From Buttiauxella selenatireducens (lineage in GTDB: Bacteria; Pseudomonadota; Gammaproteobacteria; Enterobacterales; Enterobacteriaceae): DNA of 64,000 bases. Below the pieces are notes generated by a model. It saw nothing but the letters and a program-made list of their open reading frames with translations. It did no database searches and had not been told where the DNA came from. Position 1 is the first letter of the stretch. Every line of letters starts with the position of its first letter. Positions 18,883 through 28,154 of this stretch are shown one piece after another. The DNA lies in contig NZ_CP133838.1 of NCBI RefSeq assembly GCF_031432975.1, positions 3,782,001 to 3,846,000 of the forward strand, given 5' to 3'. A program made the position numbers and the translations under genes.

Positions 18883-20549
18883 GCCTGGCTAACCTGCGCC
18901 AGTAAATTCTGCAAGGTTTGCGCGCCATCGGTTTCAGCCACGGTCGCCTCGATGATGATGGTTTGCGGGCGCAACCAGGCGTTGCTTACCGCATCCTGCA
19001 ATTCATCCCAGCTTGTCGGGTTGTAATAACTCAGGTTAAACATCGCCGCCGCGTGGGCAAAATTGACGTTTTGCGGCATGCAATAAAAACGTTCGCGTTC
19101 CTCGGCTGGGGTGGGTAATAACGAGAAAATCTGTCCGCCATTATTATTCACGATCAGCAAAACGAACGGCGCGGAAACCTGGCGTAATAGCGCCAGCGAA
19201 TTGAGATCGTACAACGCAGAAAGATCCCCCACGATCGCAAGCGTCGAGCGAGCAGTTGCGCGTTGTACACCCGCAGCAGTCGAGAGCAATCCGTCAATAC
19301 CACTTGCGCCACGGTTGCTGTAAACCGGATAACCCGCAGGCATCTGAGCAAAGGAGTCCACGAGCCGAACAATCAGGCTGTTGCCGACAAACAACTGCCC
19401 ACCATCCGGCAACAATTCAGGTAAACGAGCGGCTATTTGCGCCTCACCAAATTCAACGGTGCCCTTCTTCACCGCCTGCTGCGCAATTTTTGCCAGGGTC
19501 GTTAACTTCTCATCCCATGCGGCGCGTTTTTCTGCCGGATGAAGCTCCAGCCATTGAATAATGTCGCAGGCTAAACGGCGACCACGGTGATTCGCGGGAT
19601 CAAGCCGGTTTGGCAAGTTATCCACGAGCCAGTACTCTTCTGGCTCACACGCAGATTGCCACTGCAAGACGCGTTTTCCAGTCAGGCTGCTGCCAAACTG
19701 GATAATGATTTGCGCCTCGGCAAGTTCAGTGACGGCCTGGCTGTTGCTCAGCCATAAATCCGCGCAGGGCAGCGGCTGCCCGGTTTGCGATAACACATCA
19801 CCAATCAGCGGCCAACCCAATGTTTTCGCCCATGATGCAACCAGTTTTCCCTCATCGGCATTCAAACGCCCGGCGACAACTACGCCGCGTTTTTGCCGCC
19901 AGAAGAACCAGTCGCGCTGTTTTATCACTTCCTGAGCACTGCCCATTCGCAACCAGGGTTTATCACTTTGCCACCAGTCGCCAAGCGCCTGCTGCCAACT
20001 CATGCCCGTTTCATCTTGCTCACCGTATAGCGGCTCAGCAAAGGGGCAATTGATGTGAACGGCGCCACCCATAAGTTGGCCGAGCGCGTTATCAATGGTT
20101 GAAACCAGCCAGCGCGCAGGAATGTCCTGCGTTGGGCGCGGCAAATTAATCGATTGAGTCGGATGGGAACTGAAAATTCCAGGCTGACGAATGGCCTGAT
20201 TGGCACCGCAATCAATAAGCTCTGGTGGACGGTCGGCGGTCAATACCACCAGTTTTTCGCCCGTCAAACCGGCCTCAATAATCGCCGGATAGAGATTGGC
20301 GACGGCTGTCCCGGATGTCACGATGATCGCAACCGGGGCCTGACTGGCTTTTGCCAGACCCAGTGCAAGATGACCTAAACCACGTTCGTCAAAATGCGTA
20401 TGACAGATGAAAGCCCGATTTTCAGCCGCACCAAGGGTAAGCGGAGTAGAACGCGAACCAGGCGCCACGCACACATGGCGGACACCGTGACGGGTTAGCG
20501 CTTCAAGAATTACCGTAGCCCAACGGCGGTTAAATGAGCTTATCGACAT
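18879..20549 (-). CDS. menD: SEPHCHC synthase MenD
   Basis: 556 residues from the ATG at 20549, exactly the E. coli length. An ATG six codons upstream is less likely because AGGA lies at the right distance before [10 protein letters not shown]. Thiamine-diphosphate enzyme joining isochorismate and 2-oxoglutarate. The N-terminal [14 protein letters not shown] and [10 protein letters not shown] segments bind substrate and carry the catalytic Glu. The C-terminal [17 protein letters not shown] and VNNNGGQIF form the ThDP/Mg site. menF lies upstream, separated by ERIC copy 2. Confidence 0.96.
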   Translation of the reverse strand: MSISSFNRRWATVILEALTRHGVRHVCVAPGSRSTPLTLGAAENRAFICHTHFDERGLGHLALGLAKASQAPVAIIVTSGTAVANLYPAIIEAGLTGEKLVVLTADRPPELIDCGANQAIRQPGIFSSHPTQSINLPRPTQDIPARWLVSTIDNALGQLMGGAVHINCPFAEPLYGEQDETGMSWQQALGDWWQSDKPWLRMGSAQEVIKQRDWFFWRQKRGVVVAGRLNADEGKLVASWAKTLGWPLIGDVLSQTGQPLPCADLWLSNSQAVTELAEAQIIIQFGSSLTGKRVLQWQSACEPEEYWLVDNLPNRLDPANHRGRRLACDIIQWLELHPAEKRAAWDEKLTTLAKIAQQAVKKGTVEFGEAQIAARLPELLPDGGQLFVGNSLIVRLVDSFAQMPAGYPVYSNRGASGIDGLLSTAAGVQRATARSTLAIVGDLSALYDLNSLALLRQVSAPFVLLIVNNNGGQIFSLLPTPAEERERFYCMPQNVNFAHAAAMFNLSYYNPTSWDELQDAVSNAWLRPQTIIIEATVAETDGAQTLQNLLAQVSQA

Positions 20550-20630
20550 GATTAAGTCCTGAGTCAATTTTGCTGACTCATTATAAATATTGTTAGAACG
20601 GTTATTTTGATATGGGTTAGTTATCTATCT

Positions 20631-20755
20631 ATACCCTAAATAATTGAAGTTGTTTCAAGGTGCCAAACTCATTATTCCCCAGGAGCTTACTTGCGTAAGC
20701 AATTGGGGAGAGTGAGTGCAACCAACGCAGAGACAACGTCAAGTATGACGGGTAT
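20631..20755 (+). repeat. ERIC element (copy 2), between menD and menF
   Basis: ATACCC at the left and GGGTAT at the right bound an ERIC core (CCCCAGGAGCTTACTTGCG, TAAGCAATTGGGGAGAGTGA, then CAACCAACGC). The right end overlaps the end of menF: the last five codons and the TGA of menF (20739-20756, minus strand) lie inside the element. The sequence between menF and menD is therefore mostly ERIC, with about 80 bp left over next to menD. Confidence 0.9.
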
Positions 20756-22046
20756 CTTTCGTCAACAACGTTCGCAATCCCGCCGCTTTATTTTCTATTT
20801 CTTGCCATTCTTCTGCCGCGTCTGACCCCGCAACAATGCCAGCTCCGGCATACAGACGGACAATATTATTGGTGATTTTTGCCGAGCGTAACGCGACGCA
20901 AAATTCAGACTGGCGTTGTGACAAATATCCTGCTGAACCCGCGTACCATTCACGCTCGAAGGGTTCGTTTTTGGCGATAAATTCCCGCGCGACTTCTCGC
21001 GGTAAGCCTGCCACAGCAGCCGTGGGCTGTAACATTGCAAGGCACGCCGCGTCGTCAGGTTGCGCGAGATCGGTCCAAATGCAGCGGCGTAAATGCTGCA
21101 CTTTCCGCAAGCGCACAACTTGTGGCGGCAGCACGTCTATCGCCCCGACCGTTTTATGCAAACGTTGGCAGATATCTTCAACCACCAGCATATTTTCACG
21201 TTGGTTTTTATCATCTTTTAGCAGCCACTGCGCCAGCGTCCAGGCGCGGTGATCGTCAGGGTGATTCGCCACGGTTCCGGCTAATGCCTCAGTGCGCAAT
21301 GCGGTATCGATACGCCGCCACAAGCGTTCTGGGCTTGAACCGAGGAATGCATTGTTGGCATCAAACACGATTAAAAAATGATAACAATTCAGATTCACCC
21401 GACGGCTTGCCGCCATAAATCCAGCCGCAGAAACCGCAGCGGTAAATTGCAGATCGGTGGCCCTCGCGAGAACCACTTTGTCGAGTTCGTGTTGTTCAAT
21501 CGCGGTAATGGCGCGGTCAATCAGCGTCAGCCATTCAGGCTGCGTGGGAATATGTTGTTCGCCCACGCAATTCAGGTGCTGTTGCGGTAGTTGTTTGGCA
21601 GGCAGGAGTTGCTCAAGGAAGGCTTGGGCTGCACGCGCGTCATCCTTTAAGGACGTTTCGCTATAAAGATGCAGATGAAGCTGTGCCCCCCCTCCGGTCC
21701 GTCGCCATTCAAGCCTTGGGATAAATAAAAAACTGTGGTTGGGGTCGAACGCATTGACGCCAGTGATACGAACCGCCGGCTGGTCGGCATAATCATCAAG
21801 AAATGATCTCGCCGCTTCTAATGTATTGAACTGACGTACCAGGCCAAGTGCGGCGATTTCATCATCGCCACTGCGCTGTTGCCAGTAGAATTGAGGATAA
21901 AGACGCTGGGTGGTCAACCACGCAAGAGCATCTGAGGCATCACTCAGAGTTACGGCAAACGATATTTGCTGTAACCCTGGCGCGTCCGCAAATTCTGCGT
22001 TCAATGCAAGCTGTAACTGTTGCAGCGCGACAGAAACTGAATTCAC
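20739..22046 (-). CDS. menF: Isochorismate synthase MenF
   Basis: 435 residues (E. coli 431). Chorismate-using enzyme of the MST family; it makes isochorismate for menaquinone. The catalytic domain shows KVVLARATDL, the FLGSSPERLWRR region, GTVANHPDD, ENMLVVEDIC, and the C-terminal GAGIVAGSDAAEEWQEIENKA-type motif. It starts the men cluster, transcribed towards menD. The final residues DTRHT are encoded within ERIC copy 2 and differ from the E. coli end, so the element has replaced the original stop codon without harming the conserved core. Confidence 0.95.
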   Translation of the reverse strand: MNSVSVALQQLQLALNAEFADAPGLQQISFAVTLSDASDALAWLTTQRLYPQFYWQQRSGDDEIAALGLVRQFNTLEAARSFLDDYADQPAVRITGVNAFDPNHSFLFIPRLEWRRTGGGAQLHLHLYSETSLKDDARAAQAFLEQLLPAKQLPQQHLNCVGEQHIPTQPEWLTLIDRAITAIEQHELDKVVLARATDLQFTAAVSAAGFMAASRRVNLNCYHFLIVFDANNAFLGSSPERLWRRIDTALRTEALAGTVANHPDDHRAWTLAQWLLKDDKNQRENMLVVEDICQRLHKTVGAIDVLPPQVVRLRKVQHLRRCIWTDLAQPDDAACLAMLQPTAAVAGLPREVAREFIAKNEPFEREWYAGSAGYLSQRQSEFCVALRSAKITNNIVRLYAGAGIVAGSDAAEEWQEIENKAAGLRTLLTKDTRHT

Positions 22047-22100
22047 GTTTACCTCACCTTCCCTGAAAACCCCTGATTATACGTGGTCATGGCGGCAAAA

Positions 22101-22163
22101 AAAAATCCCACCCAATGGGTAAGATTTTCTTTAATCGGCACACGGTGAATTTGTGTACCGATT
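22101..22163. terminator. Two hairpins between elaB and menF
   Basis: Two inverted repeats fill the gap upstream of menF: AAAAATCCCACCC-AAT-GGGTAAGATTTT (22101-22130), and AATCGGCACAC with GTGTACCGATT (22133-22163). Both lie just downstream of the elaB stop (22169) and probably end elaB transcription on the minus strand. The first has A and T runs on its two sides. Confidence 0.6.
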
Positions 22164-22168
22164 CTGCT

Positions 22169-22468
22169 CTAGCGTCTGGCTAACAAAAGGCCTAACACTA
22201 AGCCCGCCGCCGCACCGACACCAATGCCTTGCCATGGTTTGTCATGGACGTAATCATCGGCGCGATAAACGACTTTTTTCGCACGATAGTAGTAATTGTC
22301 GGACGCACTACTGACCCGAGCTTTGACGTCACTCAGCGCCCGTTCGGCACGCTCTTTCAGCTCAATATACTTTTGGTCGGCAGGGTCACCAGAGGAACGC
22401 AGTACTTCTTCGAGCGTATCACTCAGTAAAGATAAATCATCATCAAGACGAGATTCATACGGTTGCAT
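22169..22468 (-). CDS. elaB: Stress-associated tail-anchored membrane protein ElaB
   Basis: 99 residues from the ATG at 22468; the codon before it is GTG, and GGAG lies 7 bases upstream of the ATG. The N-terminal two thirds is a charged helical, ribosome-associating-type DUF883 region (LLSDTLEEVLRSSGDPADQ). The C-terminus, GIGVGAAAGLVLGLLLARR, is a single membrane anchor with glycine spacing. In E. coli ElaB is an inner-membrane protein induced by RpoS in stationary phase and under oxidative or heat stress. The ending is highly conserved. Confidence 0.94.
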   Translation of the reverse strand: MQPYESRLDDDLSLLSDTLEEVLRSSGDPADQKYIELKERAERALSDVKARVSSASDNYYYRAKKVVYRADDYVHDKPWQGIGVGAAAGLVLGLLLARR

Positions 22469-22538
22469 CACTGTTCTCCGTGTTTAAAAAATACTCGTCC
22501 GCTAACTATAGACAATACTAATACTTTTCGCTCAGTGA

Positions 22539-22988
22539 TTAACGGTTCGCCATACCAATGTGCGCAATACCGTCTTCATCGTAGATGTCGGTGACAGGTT
22601 TAAAACCAAAATGCGCATAAAACGACTGCAAATGCGCCTGCGCACCTAAATACACCGCTTTTTCCGGCCAATATTGCTGACAGGAAGCCATTGCTTGTTC
22701 CATTAACTGATACCCGAGTTTTTCGCCACGGACACTTTTGTCGATAATGACACGGCCAATCACCACCGGCTCAAATTCGTTTTCGCTTTTCAGGATACGC
22801 GCATAAGCCACCAGCTTACCGTCCTGCCAGCCAAGAATATGGCGGTTTTCACCCACTAAATCGTCGCCATCGATGTCCTGATACGGGCAGTTTTGCTCGA
22901 CAACAAAGACTTCATTGCGCAGTGCCAAAAGTGTGTAGAGATCGGTCACGCTCAGTTCTGAATGGTGTAGATCTTGCCAAATCAACAT
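22539..22988 (-). CDS. elaA: GNAT acetyltransferase ElaA
   Basis: 149 residues from the ATG at 22988 (MLIWQDLHHSEL). The frame runs on to 23132 but crosses a terminator, and AGGG precedes the chosen ATG. GNAT fold: strand and acetyl-CoA loop region GRVIIDKSVRGEKLGYQLM, then YLGAQAHLQSFYAHFGF. The substrate is not known. elaB lies on one side as in E. coli; on the other side E. coli has rbn, whereas here ybfA and the kdp genes follow. The rearrangement junction therefore lies just upstream of elaA. Confidence 0.93.
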   Translation of the reverse strand: MLIWQDLHHSELSVTDLYTLLALRNEVFVVEQNCPYQDIDGDDLVGENRHILGWQDGKLVAYARILKSENEFEPVVIGRVIIDKSVRGEKLGYQLMEQAMASCQQYWPEKAVYLGAQAHLQSFYAHFGFKPVTDIYDEDGIAHIGMANR

Positions 22989-23030
22989 GTTCTGCCCTTT
23001 TTCATGGTTTGAGCCCTTATCTTCACGCAT

Positions 23031-23061
23031 AAAAAAACCGCCAGCAAGTGGCGGTTTTTTT
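23031..23061. terminator. Terminator between ybfA and elaA
   Basis: AAACCGCCA-GCAAG-TGGCGGTTT with A residues on one side and eight T residues on the other. It lies 46 bp upstream of elaA and just downstream of ybfA (stop at 23077, minus strand), so it ends ybfA transcription. It also marks the junction between the two chromosomal regions that are far apart in E. coli. Confidence 0.85.
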
Positions 23062-23076
23062 TCAATTTCAGCGAAC

Positions 23077-23283
23077 TCAGTAAAAATCACCGGAAGCGGC
23101 TTCGGCCTGTGCCATCCAAACCGGTTTCTCACTGGTTTTGGACCACACGCGGTGCAGGTAGCTGTAAAAACGGGCGCGATCTTTCCAGAACAGCATCACC
23201 GGCAGCGTCAGAACGCCTGCTAAAACAACGAATGCGCGACGCAGGAAAACCTGATGCACAGGATAGTCTTTATATAAAGTCAT
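23077..23283 (-). CDS. ybfA: Small membrane protein YbfA (DUF2517)
   Basis: 68 residues from the ATG at 23283, identical in length to E. coli YbfA. GGGAG stands before it; the upstream extension to 23319 is rejected. A single hydrophobic segment ([17 protein letters not shown]) is followed by the conserved [20 protein letters not shown] tail. The function is unknown. It is divergent from kdpF, as in E. coli, which supports the call despite the small size. Confidence 0.9.
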   Translation of the reverse strand: MTLYKDYPVHQVFLRRAFVVLAGVLTLPVMLFWKDRARFYSYLHRVWSKTSEKPVWMAQAEAASGDFY

Positions 23284-23490
23284 AGGTTTCTCCCTCTTTA
23301 TGTGACCGGTAGCAAACACCGGGAAATTAGAACTTGTTATCTGGTGAAAATATTATCGCATTGGCTGAAAGTTTACTACTCCTCCGACCACTTAAAGCCA
23401 CTTTTTGCCACTTATTTACAATCCTGCCTGTAATTAAGTTACAGGCATGTTAAATAAATACTAACCATTAGTTAATTAATGGCTTTTCTC

Positions 23491-23517
23491 ATTTTTATAC
23501 TTTTTTTACACCCCGCC
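23491..23517 (+). promoter_or_regulatory. KdpE binding region / kdpF promoter area
   Basis: ATTTTTATACTTTTTTTACA followed by CCCCGCC is nearly identical, as remembered, to the T-rich KdpE operator of E. coli kdpFABC, and lies 75-100 bp before kdpF. The rest of the 308-bp ybfA-kdpF gap (23284-23591) shows no other gene. KdpE phosphorylated by KdpD would activate transcription here when potassium is low. Confidence 0.65.
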
Positions 23518-23591
23518 CTCAGACTTTTACGACATCTTTGCACCCGAAGTTTCACACTCTCTGCAATTCCTAATAACTGCCGAGGTGGATT

Positions 23592-23681
23592 GTGAGTACA
23601 GGCGTAATAGCTGGCGTGGTGCTGGTGTTTGTGCTGTTGGGATATTTAATTTATGCCCTGATTAATGCGGAGGCATTCTGA
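23592..23681 (+). CDS. kdpF: Potassium-transporting ATPase small subunit KdpF
   Basis: 29 residues, one membrane helix, starting at GTG with GAGGTGG upstream. Predicted sequence: [21 protein letters not shown], then YALINAEAF, matching E. coli KdpF almost throughout. It binds peripherally to KdpA in the membrane and stabilises the complex. Its stop shares one base with the kdpA start (TGATG), so translation is coupled. Confidence 0.93.
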   Translation: MSTGVIAGVVLVFVLLGYLIYALINAEAF

Positions 23682-25369
23682 TGGCCGCCTCCGGATTTTT
23701 ATTAATTGCCAGCTTCATGCTGGTGCTTTTCGCCCTGGCAAAACCGTTGGGCAGCGTGCTGGCTCGCTTGATTGAAGGCGAATCTGTGCCTGTTGTCGGG
23801 AAAATGGATGCGCTGTGGTGGAAAGTATTGGGGAGTGACTCCACCAGAGAAATGAACTGGAAGCACTATCTGGGAGCCATACTGTTGTTTAACGTGTTGG
23901 GTTTGCTGGTGCTTTTTGTCATCTTAATGACCCAGGGAAACTTGCCCCTCAACCCGCAGCAATTACCCGGCCTCTCCTGGCATCTGGCGCTCAATACAGC
24001 AGTCAGTTTTGTCTCCAACACCAATTGGCAGTCTTACAGCGGTGAAACCACGCTGAGTTACTTCAGCCAGATGGTCGGCCTGACGGTGCAAAACTTCTTG
24101 TCAGCCGCGACAGGGATTGCGGTAGTGTTTGCACTGATTCGCGCCTTCTCTCGCCAAAGTGCTAACACCTTGGGTAACGCGTGGGTCGATTTAACCCGCA
24201 TCACTCTCTACATCTTGTTGCCGATTGCGTTGCTGATTGCGTTGTTCTTTATCAGCCAGGGAACCTTACAGAACATCGCTCCGTATCAACCGTTCACCTC
24301 ACTGGAAGGTGTACACCAGGTGTTGCCGATGGGCCCGGTCGCCTCGCAAGAAGCGATCAAAATGTTGGGCACCAATGGCGGCGGTTTCTTTAATGCTAAC
24401 TCTTCACACCCGTTTGAGAACCCAACGGCGCTGACCAACTTCGTACAGATGCTGGCGATCTTCCTGATCCCCGCAGCACTGTGTTTCGCTTTTGGTGAAG
24501 CCGTCGGGGACCGACGCCAGGGCCGCGCTATTTTATGGGCGATGGCGGTGATTTTTGTTATCTGCGTGGTGGTGGTGATGTGGGCCGAAACTCGCGGCAA
24601 TACGCATTTCACCCTGCTCGGCGCTGACAGCAACATCAATATGGAAGGTAAAGAGAGCCGCTTTGGCATTCTGGCCACCAGCTTGTTCTCGGTGATTACC
24701 ACCGCCGCTTCTTGTGGGGCGGTCAACGCAATGCATGACTCCTTTACTGCGCTAGGCGGCATGATCCCAATGTGGCTGATGCAGATTGGTGAAGTGGTGT
24801 TTGGCGGCGTCGGCTCTGGGCTGTACGGCATGTTGCTGTTCGTTCTGCTGACGGTATTTATCGCCGGATTGATGATTGGCCGCACGCCGGAATATCTGGG
24901 TAAAAAAATCGACGTGGCAGAGATGAAAATGACCGCGATGGCGATTCTGGTGACACCAACGCTGGTGCTGCTCGGCACTGCGCTGGCGATGATGACCGAT
25001 GCGGGTCGTGCAGGGATTTTCAATCCTGGCATTCATGGTTTTAGTGAAGTGCTCTACGCGGTTTCTTCTGCCGCAAACAACAACGGTAGCGCCTTTGCCG
25101 GGTTAAGTGCCAATACGCCTTTCTGGAACATTCTTCTGGCTGTATGCATGTGGTTTGGTCGCTTCGCCGTGATTGTGCCCGTGATGGCTATCGCCGGTTC
25201 GCTGGTCACCAAAAAATCACAGTCAGCAGGCGTCGGTACTTTACCGACTCACGGCCCGCTGTTTATCGGTTTGCTGATTGGCACCGTGTTGTTAGTGGGT
25301 GCACTGACCTTTATTCCCGCCCTCGCATTAGGCCCGGTTGCGGAACACCTTTCCTTAGTGAATTTGTGA
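23681..25369 (+). CDS. kdpA: Potassium-transporting ATPase channel subunit KdpA
   Basis: 562 residues (E. coli 557). Inner-membrane ion-selective subunit of the high-affinity Kdp potassium pump, built from four repeats of a KcsA-like membrane-pore-membrane unit. The selectivity-filter regions are recognisable: [47 protein letters not shown] and [12 protein letters not shown]. It passes K+ from the periplasm to KdpB. kdpB follows after 13 bp. Confidence 0.97.
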   Translation: MAASGFLLIASFMLVLFALAKPLGSVLARLIEGESVPVVGKMDALWWKVLGSDSTREMNWKHYLGAILLFNVLGLLVLFVILMTQGNLPLNPQQLPGLSWHLALNTAVSFVSNTNWQSYSGETTLSYFSQMVGLTVQNFLSAATGIAVVFALIRAFSRQSANTLGNAWVDLTRITLYILLPIALLIALFFISQGTLQNIAPYQPFTSLEGVHQVLPMGPVASQEAIKMLGTNGGGFFNANSSHPFENPTALTNFVQMLAIFLIPAALCFAFGEAVGDRRQGRAILWAMAVIFVICVVVVMWAETRGNTHFTLLGADSNINMEGKESRFGILATSLFSVITTAASCGAVNAMHDSFTALGGMIPMWLMQIGEVVFGGVGSGLYGMLLFVLLTVFIAGLMIGRTPEYLGKKIDVAEMKMTAMAILVTPTLVLLGTALAMMTDAGRAGIFNPGIHGFSEVLYAVSSAANNNGSAFAGLSANTPFWNILLAVCMWFGRFAVIVPVMAIAGSLVTKKSQSAGVGTLPTHGPLFIGLLIGTVLLVGALTFIPALALGPVAEHLSLVNL

Positions 25370-25382
25370 TTAAGAGGCTTCC

Positions 25383-27431
25383 ATGAGTCGCAAGCAACAG
25401 GCGCTATTTGAACCATCGCTGATTCGTCAGGCGCTAATTGATTCCTTTAAAAAACTGACACCACAAGTGCAGTGGCGTAACCCGGTGATGTTTATCGTTT
25501 GGGTTGGCAGCGTGATGACCACCATTCTGGCGATCGCCATGTTCAGTGGGAAACTTCAGGGTGACGCACCGTTTACTGCCGCGATCGGCGTCTGGCTGTG
25601 GTTTACCGTGCTGTTTGCCAACTTTGCCGAAGCACTGGCGGAAGGCCGCAGTAAAGCGCAAGCCAATAGTCTGAAAGGGGTGAAGAAAACCAGTTGGGCG
25701 CGCAAATTGCGCGCGCCACAACACGATGCTCCGATGGACAACGTCCCTGCCGCTGACTTGCGTAAAGGAGACATCGTGCTGGTTGAAGCGGGCGATATTA
25801 TCCCGTGCGATGGTGAAGTGCTGGAAGGCGGCGCGTCGGTAGATGAAAGTGCGATTACTGGCGAGTCAGCACCGGTTATCCGTGAGTCCGGCGGCGACTT
25901 TGCCTCGGTCACGGGCGGGACGCGCATTCTTTCAGACTGGCTGGTGATTCAGTGCAGCGTGAACCCTGGTGAAACCTTCCTCGACCGTATGATTGCCATG
26001 GTGGAAAGCGCACAACGCCGCAAAACGCCAAACGAAATTGCGCTGACGATTTTACTGGTGGCGCTGACGATTGTCTTTTTACTGGCAACCGCAACGCTTT
26101 GGCCGTTCTCGCAGTATGGCGGCGTGGCGGTCAGCGTCACGGTGCTGATTGCACTGCTGGTCTGTTTGATTCCAACCACCATCGGCGGGCTACTTTCCGC
26201 GATTGGTGTCGCCGGGATGAGCCGTATGCTGGGCGCAAACGTCATTGCCACCAGCGGACGTGCTGTCGAAGCCGCAGGTGATGTCGATGTGTTGCTGTTG
26301 GATAAAACCGGCACCATCACGCTGGGTAATCGCCAGGCTTCTGAGTTTTTACCCGCTCCGGGGATTGAAGAAAAAACCCTGGCCGACGCAGCACAGCTTT
26401 CGTCACTTGCCGATGAAACGCCTGAAGGCCGCAGCATCGTGGTGCTGGCAAAACAGCGCTTTAACCTGCGCGAGCGCGATGTGCAAAACTTGCATGCCAC
26501 CTTTGTGCCGTTCACCGCGCAAACGCGAATGAGCGGTATCAACATTCAGGACCGCATGATTCGCAAAGGTTCGGTTGATGCCATTCGTCGCCACGTTGAA
26601 GCCAACGGCGGCCAGTTCCCGCCACAGATTGATACGCTGGTGGAAGGTGTGGCACGCACGGGCGGAACACCGCTGGTGGTTGCTGAAGGTGCCAATGTGC
26701 TGGGCGTTATCGCGCTGAAAGATATCGTCAAAGGCGGCATCAAGGAACGTTTCGCTCAACTGCGCCAGATGGGCATTAAAACCGTCATGATCACCGGTGA
26801 TAACCGCCTGACGGCTGCGGCGATTGCTGCGGAAGCCGGTGTGGATGATTTCCTGTCAGAAGCGACTCCGGAAGCCAAACTGGCCCTGATTCGCCAGTAT
26901 CAGGCCGAAGGCCGTTTAGTCGCGATGACCGGCGACGGCACCAACGATGCGCCTGCCCTGGCACAAGCGGATGTGGCGGTTGCCATGAACTCCGGTACGC
27001 AGGCGGCGAAAGAAGCCGGCAATATGGTGGACCTGGATTCCAACCCCACCAAGTTGATTGAAGTAGTACACATCGGTAAACAGATGCTGATGACCCGTGG
27101 TTCGCTGACCACTTTCAGTATTGCCAACGACGTGGCGAAGTATTTCGCGATTATCCCCGCCGCGTTCGCCGCCACTTATCCGCAGCTCAACGCGCTGAAC
27201 GTGATGCATCTGCACTCCCCTGCATCCGCGATTTTAAGCGCGGTGATTTTTAACGCGTTGATCATCATCTTTTTGATTCCGCTGGCCTTGCGCGGTGTGA
27301 GCTACAAACCGCTAAGTGCCGCAGCCATGTTACGTCGCAATCTCTGGATTTACGGTCTGGGCGGTTTAATCGTGCCGTTTATTGGTATCAAAGCTATCGA
27401 TTTGATACTGACCATTTTGGGCCTGGTTTAA
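25383..27431 (+). CDS. kdpB: Potassium-transporting P-type ATPase subunit KdpB
   Basis: 682 residues, the E. coli length. P-type ATPase that drives K+ uptake. Asp307 in [12 protein letters not shown] is the residue phosphorylated by ATP. Other landmarks are the A-domain [16 protein letters not shown], the nucleotide-binding [11 protein letters not shown] region, [14 protein letters not shown] and the hinge [18 protein letters not shown]. The membrane region contains the [11 protein letters not shown] helix. All key catalytic residues are intact, so the pump itself looks functional even though kdpD is broken. Confidence 0.98.
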   Translation: MSRKQQALFEPSLIRQALIDSFKKLTPQVQWRNPVMFIVWVGSVMTTILAIAMFSGKLQGDAPFTAAIGVWLWFTVLFANFAEALAEGRSKAQANSLKGVKKTSWARKLRAPQHDAPMDNVPAADLRKGDIVLVEAGDIIPCDGEVLEGGASVDESAITGESAPVIRESGGDFASVTGGTRILSDWLVIQCSVNPGETFLDRMIAMVESAQRRKTPNEIALTILLVALTIVFLLATATLWPFSQYGGVAVSVTVLIALLVCLIPTTIGGLLSAIGVAGMSRMLGANVIATSGRAVEAAGDVDVLLLDKTGTITLGNRQASEFLPAPGIEEKTLADAAQLSSLADETPEGRSIVVLAKQRFNLRERDVQNLHATFVPFTAQTRMSGINIQDRMIRKGSVDAIRRHVEANGGQFPPQIDTLVEGVARTGGTPLVVAEGANVLGVIALKDIVKGGIKERFAQLRQMGIKTVMITGDNRLTAAAIAAEAGVDDFLSEATPEAKLALIRQYQAEGRLVAMTGDGTNDAPALAQADVAVAMNSGTQAAKEAGNMVDLDSNPTKLIEVVHIGKQMLMTRGSLTTFSIANDVAKYFAIIPAAFAATYPQLNALNVMHLHSPASAILSAVIFNALIIIFLIPLALRGVSYKPLSAAAMLRRNLWIYGLGGLIVPFIGIKAIDLILTILGLV

Positions 27432-27441
27432 GGGGAAAAAA

Positions 27442-28026
27442 ATGACTACCTTACGTCCCGCTATACTGTTACTGATTCTGCTCACCCTGATTACCGGTGG
27501 ACTTTACCCGTTGCTGACCACCCTTTTAGGCCAGTGGTGGTTCCCGGCGCAAGCCAACGGCTCGTTAATCCTTGATACTAACGTCGTACGTGGTTCAAGC
27601 CTGATTGGACAAAATTTTACCCAGCCAACGTATTTGCAAGGCCGCCCTTCTGCTACGGCAGAAACTCCCTATAATCCCATGGCCTCTGGCGGTAGTAATC
27701 TTGCGGGCAGTAACCCCGAGCTCGACAAAGTGATTACCGAGCGTGTAGCAGCGTTGCGCGCGGCGAATCCGCAGGCGAATCCGGCGGTTCCCGTTGATTT
27801 GATAACGGCTTCGGCTAGCGGTCTGGACGGGCAGATTTCCCCAGAAGCGGCAGCCTGGCAGATTCCACGAATTGCCAAAGCGCGCCATTTACCCGTAGAG
27901 CAAGTCACGCGTCTGGTGGCGGAAAATACCACGCAGCCTCTGGTTGGTTTCATCGGTAAACCGGTGGTGAATGTGTTACTGGTTAACCGGGCGTTGGATG
28001 ACTTACAAAGTCACCCAATACCCTAA
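27442..28026 (+). CDS. kdpC: Potassium-transporting ATPase subunit KdpC
   Basis: 194 residues (E. coli 190). One N-terminal membrane helix ([19 protein letters not shown]) and a periplasmic domain with [14 protein letters not shown] and [20 protein letters not shown]. KdpC is needed for assembly and raises the potassium affinity of KdpFAB. The last residues, IP and the TAA stop, come from the end of ERIC copy 3, so the C-terminus is a few residues longer than in E. coli and has an element-derived end. Confidence 0.95.
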   Translation: MTTLRPAILLLILLTLITGGLYPLLTTLLGQWWFPAQANGSLILDTNVVRGSSLIGQNFTQPTYLQGRPSATAETPYNPMASGGSNLAGSNPELDKVITERVAALRAANPQANPAVPVDLITASASGLDGQISPEAAAWQIPRIAKARHLPVEQVTRLVAENTTQPLVGFIGKPVVNVLLVNRALDDLQSHPIP

Positions 28027-28142
28027 ATAATTCGAGTTTTGGGTAGGCGGCCAGGGAGCAAATCCCCAGGAGCTTACTAAAGTAAGTGACTGGGGTTTGT
28101 GAGTGCAGCCAACACCCCCACAACTTGAAGTATGACGGGTAT
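28018..28142 (+). repeat. ERIC element (copy 3), between kdpC and kdpD
   Basis: An ERIC bounded by ATACCC and GGGTAT, with the canonical core AAATCCCCAGGAGCTTAC, AAGTAAGTGACTGGGG, then CAGCCAACAC. It begins inside the kdpC stop region and ends 12 bp before the kdpD start. In E. coli kdpC and kdpD are nearly contiguous, so the element is an insertion within the kdpFABCDE operon. As RNA it would form a long hairpin between the pump genes and the sensor genes. Confidence 0.93.
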
Positions 28143-28154
28143 AAAGGAATAGAG

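Noticed and set aside
28086-28154. Longer N-terminus for KdpD starting within ERIC copy 3
   Set aside because: The extra residues come from the repeat; the ATG at 28155 has AAGGAATAGAG before it and matches the family start.
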